DNA of 5,302 bases from an uncultured bacterium (GTDB taxonomy: Bacteria > Methylomirabilota > Methylomirabilia > Rokubacteriales > CSP1-6), in NCBI GenBank assembly GCA_946479205.1, contig CAMLFJ010000269.1, positions 1 to 5,302 of the forward strand. Direction: 5' to 3'. Below the pieces are notes generated by a model. That model made no database searches. It saw only the letters and a list, made by a program, of their open reading frames with translations, and was not told the DNA's origin. A program made the translations under genes and the position numbers. Shown piece by piece: positions 1 to 5,302 of the stretch. The first letter of the stretch is position 1. Each line of letters opens with the position of its first letter.

Positions 1-540
1 GGCCTCTTCGCCTGGTACGCGGTGCAGGTGCACCAGACCAAGTACCTGACCGAGATCGGCTTCAACCCGACCGACGCGGCGTGGGCCCTCGGCTTCGTGA
101 GCCTGGCCGGCATCCCCGGCCAGATCGCGCTCGGCTGGCTCTCGGACCGGATCGGGCGCGAGTGGGTGTGGACCGCGGGCGCGGTGGGCTTCGGGATCTG
201 CTACGCGGCGCTGCTCCTGCTCGCGGTCACCCCGACCCCGGCCCTGCTCTACGTGATGGTCGTCGCCCAGGGCATGCTCGGCTACGGCCTCACCTCGGTG
301 GTCGGGGCGATCCCCGCCGAGATCTTCCAGGGCCGCCACTACGGCTCCATCTTCGGCACCCTGATGCTCGCCTCGATCGCGGGCGGCGCGGTGGGGCCGT
401 GGCTCACCGGCGTGCTCTACGATCGCACCGGCAGCTACACGCTCGCGTTCTGGATCTCGATCGGGGTCAGCGTGGTCTCCGCGGTGGCGATCTGGCTCGC
501 CGCCCCGCGGAAGGTCCGGGCGGTGGCCGGCCGCATATGA
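1..540 (+). CDS. MFS transporter, C-terminal half (5' end outside window)
   Basis: This frame is open from the first base to a TGA at 538-540 and gives 179 residues of a major facilitator superfamily permease, an inner-membrane secondary carrier. What is visible is about one six-helix half. A motif-A-like cytoplasmic loop, GWLSDRIGR, lies at visible residues 45-53. It is followed by hydrophobic segments at about 57-77 and 83-103, a GSIFGTLMLASIAGGAVGP helix, the conserved loop LYDRTGSYTLAFW and a last helix ending in a short basic tail. The LYDRTGSYTLAF type of loop is common in the oxalate/formate antiporter and monocarboxylate-like MFS branches, so an organic-anion substrate is a reasonable guess, but the substrate cannot be fixed from this half. 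The start codon and N-terminal half are missing. The next gene begins 79 nt downstream on the same strand. Confidence 0.9.
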   Translation, partial: GLFAWYAVQVHQTKYLTEIGFNPTDAAWALGFVSLAGIPGQIALGWLSDRIGREWVWTAGAVGFGICYAALLLLAVTPTPALLYVMVVAQGMLGYGLTSVVGAIPAEIFQGRHYGSIFGTLMLASIAGGAVGPWLTGVLYDRTGSYTLAFWISIGVSVVSAVAIWLAAPRKVRAVAGRI

Positions 541-558
541 AGGGCCTTCGATCCGCTT

Positions 559-596
559 TACCCTCTCCCCGCTGGGGAGAGGGTAGGGTGAGGGGG
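559..596. repeat. Inverted repeat with G-rich tail in the MFS-ABC gap
   Basis: The arms at 559-570 (TACCCTCTCCCC) and 574-585 (GGGGAGAGGGTA) are perfectly complementary over 12 bp around the loop GCT. A G-rich tail GGGTGAGGGGG follows to 596. The CCTCTCCCC-loop-GGGGAGAGG core followed by GGGTGAGGGG is, from memory, a dispersed intergenic repeat seen in many GC-rich bacterial genomes, but no search was possible here. In RNA it would form a very stable hairpin just after the MFS stop codon. It could therefore reduce read-through or protect a 3' end, although no U-tract follows it. Confidence 0.75.
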
Positions 597-604
597 ACCT
601 CGAT

Positions 605-609
605 GAGGT
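605..609 (+). promoter_or_regulatory. Probable ribosome binding site of the ABC exporter, inside a small inverted repeat
   Basis: GAGGT at 605-609 matches the Shine-Dalgarno core and lies 10 nt before the GTG at 620. It supports that start, because no other ATG, GTG or TTG occurs in frame between the upstream stop (TAG at 584-586) and 620. The same five bases are complementary to ACCTC at 597-601 across the loop GAT, so a 5-bp hairpin could hide the site. Confidence 0.5.
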
Positions 610-619
610 ATCCTGCGGC

Positions 620-4210
<3,591 letters not shown>

Positions 4211-4279
4211 CCTTTTCCGGCACCCCTGTCAACGATCGGGGTCGCTGGTTCGTCCATAGGACAGAGGCAAGGCACCCAC

Positions 4280-4307
4280 CGGGGCCCCCGAGATCGGGGG
4301 ATCCCCG
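4280..4307. promoter_or_regulatory. GC-rich hairpin in the leader of the Spy-like gene
   Basis: CCCCCG at 4285-4290 pairs with CGGGGG at 4295-4300 around the loop AGAT. CGGGG at 4280-4284 pairs with CCCCG at 4303-4307, leaving AT at 4301-4302 as a bulge. Together this makes an 11-bp, almost all-GC stem ending 13 nt before the Shine-Dalgarno sequence of the next gene. It could end or weaken the ABC transcript, although no U-tract follows, or act as a 5' UTR structure for the downstream gene. The rest of the 4211-4333 gap shows a weaker ACCCC (4222-4226) / GGGGT (4238-4242) pair and no convincing promoter. Confidence 0.5.
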
Positions 4308-4320
4308 TTATCGATGGATC

Positions 4321-4327
4321 AAGGAGG
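4321..4327 (+). promoter_or_regulatory. Consensus Shine-Dalgarno sequence of the Spy-like gene
   Basis: AAGGAGG at 4321-4327 is a full-length Shine-Dalgarno match, six bases before the ATG at 4334. It fixes the start and implies strong, independent translation, in contrast to the weaker site and GTG start of the ABC exporter upstream. Confidence 0.9.
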
Positions 4328-4333
4328 ATCACC

Positions 4334-5002
4334 ATGAAAGCACGCAATGCACTGACAGGACTGGCACTGGTTCTGGGGATGGCCCTGCCGGCGGGCGCCC
4401 AGACCCTGGATGGCATCCAGCTGGCGCAGGCGCCCGCGGACGCCACCCGCCCCGCTCCGGGGCCGGGCGCGCGCCCGCACTGGGGGCAGCGGCCGGACGG
4501 AGGGGGCGACAAGCATGGCCATCATGGCTGGCAGCGTCGGGCCAGGGCCCATCGCTTCTCGCTCAGCGGACTGGCCCTGCGGCACCAGAAGGACCTCGCG
4601 CTGACGCCGGCCCAGGTGGATAGCCTGCGCAAGCTCGGGACGGACGCACGGCGCGACGCCATCAAGCGGCAGGCCGACCGGCGACTGGCCGAGCTGGATC
4701 TGCGGACGATGATGGCTCCGGACTCGGCCGACCCCAACAAGCCGCGGGACCTGGCCCGGATCGAGACCAAGGTGCGGGAGATCGAGAAGCTGCGCGCGGA
4801 TGGGCGCGTGGCCCAGATCCGCAACCTGGAGCAGAGCCGTCAGGTGCTGACCCCCGAGCAGCGCGAGAAGCTGCGCACGCTCCTGAGCCAGCGCTGGCAG
4901 CACCGCGGGCCGCAGGGCCCCGGCATGCGCGGCATGACCCCCGACGACGGCGGCCAGAAGCCCGCCGCCTCCGAAGAGACCACCGGCCCCACCGCCGGTT
5001 AG
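4334..5002 (+). CDS. Secreted Spy/CpxP-type LTxxQ-motif periplasmic protein
   Basis: This 222-residue protein begins with a clear Sec signal peptide: MKAR, a hydrophobic core and AGA, with likely cleavage after A22. The mature start is low-complexity and rich in Pro, Gly and His (HW at 49-50, DKHGHHGW at 59-66), which could bind metal. The core, about residues 80-185, is predicted mostly helical and charged. It carries two LTxxQ motifs, LTPAQ at 90-94 and LTPEQ at 172-176, each followed by a VDSLRKL/REKLRTL-type stretch, which is the hallmark of the Spy/CpxP/metal-resistance periplasmic family. Members act as ATP-independent chaperones, as stress-signalling modulators (CpxP) or as metal sensors (CnrX/ZraP-like). 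Which role applies here is not readable. No cysteine is visible in the product. The C-tail from about 190 is Gly/Pro-rich and probably disordered. It lies 123 nt after the ABC gene with its own strong Shine-Dalgarno sequence. No sensor kinase or regulator is in view. Confidence 0.85.
   Translation: MKARNALTGLALVLGMALPAGAQTLDGIQLAQAPADATRPAPGPGARPHWGQRPDGGGDKHGHHGWQRRARAHRFSLSGLALRHQKDLALTPAQVDSLRKLGTDARRDAIKRQADRRLAELDLRTMMAPDSADPNKPRDLARIETKVREIEKLRADGRVAQIRNLEQSRQVLTPEQREKLRTLLSQRWQHRGPQGPGMRGMTPDDGGQKPAASEETTGPTAG
4982..4999. repeat. Small inverted repeat at the 3' end of the Spy-like gene
   Basis: ACCGGC at 4982-4987 and GCCGGT at 4994-4999 are perfectly complementary around CCCACC. The stem overlaps the last codons and abuts the TAG at 5000-5002. 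It may add to 3'-end structure together with the larger palindrome that follows, but in such GC-rich coding DNA a 6-bp stem can arise by chance. Confidence 0.3.
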
Positions 5003-5011
5003 CGACAGATC

Positions 5012-5060
5012 GGGGTCAGGTCTTACATTCGCACATTGTCGGAATGTGAGACCTGACCCC
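5012..5060. repeat. Long palindrome between convergent genes (REP/MITE-like or bidirectional terminator)
   Basis: The arms at 5012-5030 (starting GGGGTCAGGTCT) and 5042-5060 (ending AGACCTGACCCC) are complementary over 19 positions. The one exception is T5024 opposite G5048, which still pairs as G-U in RNA. The loop is 11 nt at 5031-5041. The palindrome fills nearly the whole 58-nt gap between two converging stop codons and ends one base before the dioxygenase stop. That position suits a two-way transcription stop, although no U-tract follows. GGGGTCAGGTCT-type ends resemble, from memory, short palindromic elements spread by Y1/RAYT transposases in GC-rich bacteria. The AT-richer interior stands out from the surrounding DNA and supports a mobile origin. 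Confidence 0.8.
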
Positions 5061-5302
5061 TCACGCGGTCGGGCCGTCGCCGGCGACCGTGGTCCGGTGC
5101 ATGACGCGCTTGTGGCGCGCGCTGTCCCAGAGGCGGCCGCGGTGCAGCGCGCAGCGGTTGTCCCACATCACGAGGTCTCCCACCTGCCAGCGGTGCCGGT
5201 AGACGCGATCGGCCCGCACCGTGTGCTCGAGCAGCTTGGCGATGAGCATGCGGCTCTCGTCGAGCCCCATGCCCTCGATGTACCAGGCGTGCGAGCCGAT
5301 GT
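5061..5302 (-). CDS. TauD/TfdA-family 2-oxoglutarate dioxygenase, C-terminal part (5' end outside window)
   Basis: On the minus strand the frame runs in from the window edge to a TGA at 5063-5061 and shows about 80 residues beginning IGSHAWYIEGM. It is the C-terminal part of a non-heme Fe(II)/2-oxoglutarate dioxygenase, a cytosolic enzyme that hydroxylates substrates such as taurine, other sulfonates or aryloxy-carboxylates. The hallmark block is VGDLVMWDNRCALHRG, whose His (codon 5142-5144) is the distal iron ligand. It is followed by KRVMHRTTV. By alignment from memory with E. coli TauD, the first Arg of RVMHR (codon 5106-5108) matches the 2-oxoglutarate-binding Arg266, and the last (codon 5094-5096) matches Arg270, which contacts the substrate sulfonate. 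The HxD half of the iron site lies outside the window. The gene converges on the Spy-like gene, and its exact substrate cannot be told. Confidence 0.93.
   Translation of the reverse strand, partial: IGSHAWYIEGMGLDESRMLIAKLLEHTVRADRVYRHRWQVGDLVMWDNRCALHRGRLWDSARHKRVMHRTTVAGDGPTA

Noticed and set aside
559..585. Classical rho-independent terminator
   Set aside because: The stem is strong, but the bases after it are GGGTGAGGGGG with no T-run on the + strand, so it is reported as a repeat only.
4211..4333. A sigma-70 or ECF promoter for the Spy-like gene
   Set aside because: Fragments such as TGTCAA (4227-4232) and CATAGG (4255-4260) match poorly and have the wrong spacing (22 nt). No GGAAC-type -35 was seen.
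4319..4903. A 194-codon minus-strand frame over the Spy-like gene
   Set aside because: It is antisense to a gene with a signal peptide, family motifs and a strong ribosome binding site. No domain is recognisable.

Overview
This is a very GC-rich stretch (about 70% by eye), almost fully coding and with no RNA gene or CRISPR array. It carries the end of an MFS permease, one very large fused ABC exporter, a small periplasmic Spy/CpxP-type protein and the end of a TauD/TfdA-type dioxygenase. The base composition, the exported LTxxQ-motif protein and the pairing of MFS permeases with TauD-type enzymes suggest a soil or subsurface bacterium with a Gram-negative envelope, for example Rokubacteria/Methylomirabilota or a GC-rich proteobacterium. 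The lineage is inferred from general style, not from a marker gene.

Layout: (1) positions 1-540, + strand, are the C-terminal half of an MFS transporter whose start lies outside the window. (2) 541-619 is a 79-nt gap with a perfect 12-bp inverted repeat followed by a G-rich tract. It ends in a weak ribosome binding site that is itself one arm of a small hairpin. (3) 620-4210, + strand, is a 1196-residue ABC exporter with the order TMD-NBD-TMD-NBD. It looks like CydD and CydC half-transporters joined in one chain, and both ATPase modules are intact. (4) 4211-4333 is a 123-nt gap with a strong GC hairpin just upstream of a consensus Shine-Dalgarno sequence. (5) 4334-5002, + strand, encodes a secreted 222-residue protein with two LTPxQ motifs. 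(6) 5003-5060 is almost entirely a long palindrome (19-bp arms, one G-T position) between two convergent genes. (7) 5061-5302, - strand, is the C-terminus of a 2-oxoglutarate/Fe(II) dioxygenase.

The three + strand genes could be read together, but each junction holds a hairpin and the third gene has its own strong ribosome binding site, so one operon is not assured. The MFS carrier and the dioxygenase fit organic-acid or sulfonate/carboxylate use. The ABC exporter and the Spy-like protein fit envelope upkeep. No functional link between the two pairs can be read from the sequence. I did not find a clearly new biological system. The points most worth checking are the three intergenic palindromes and the single-chain CydDC-like architecture.
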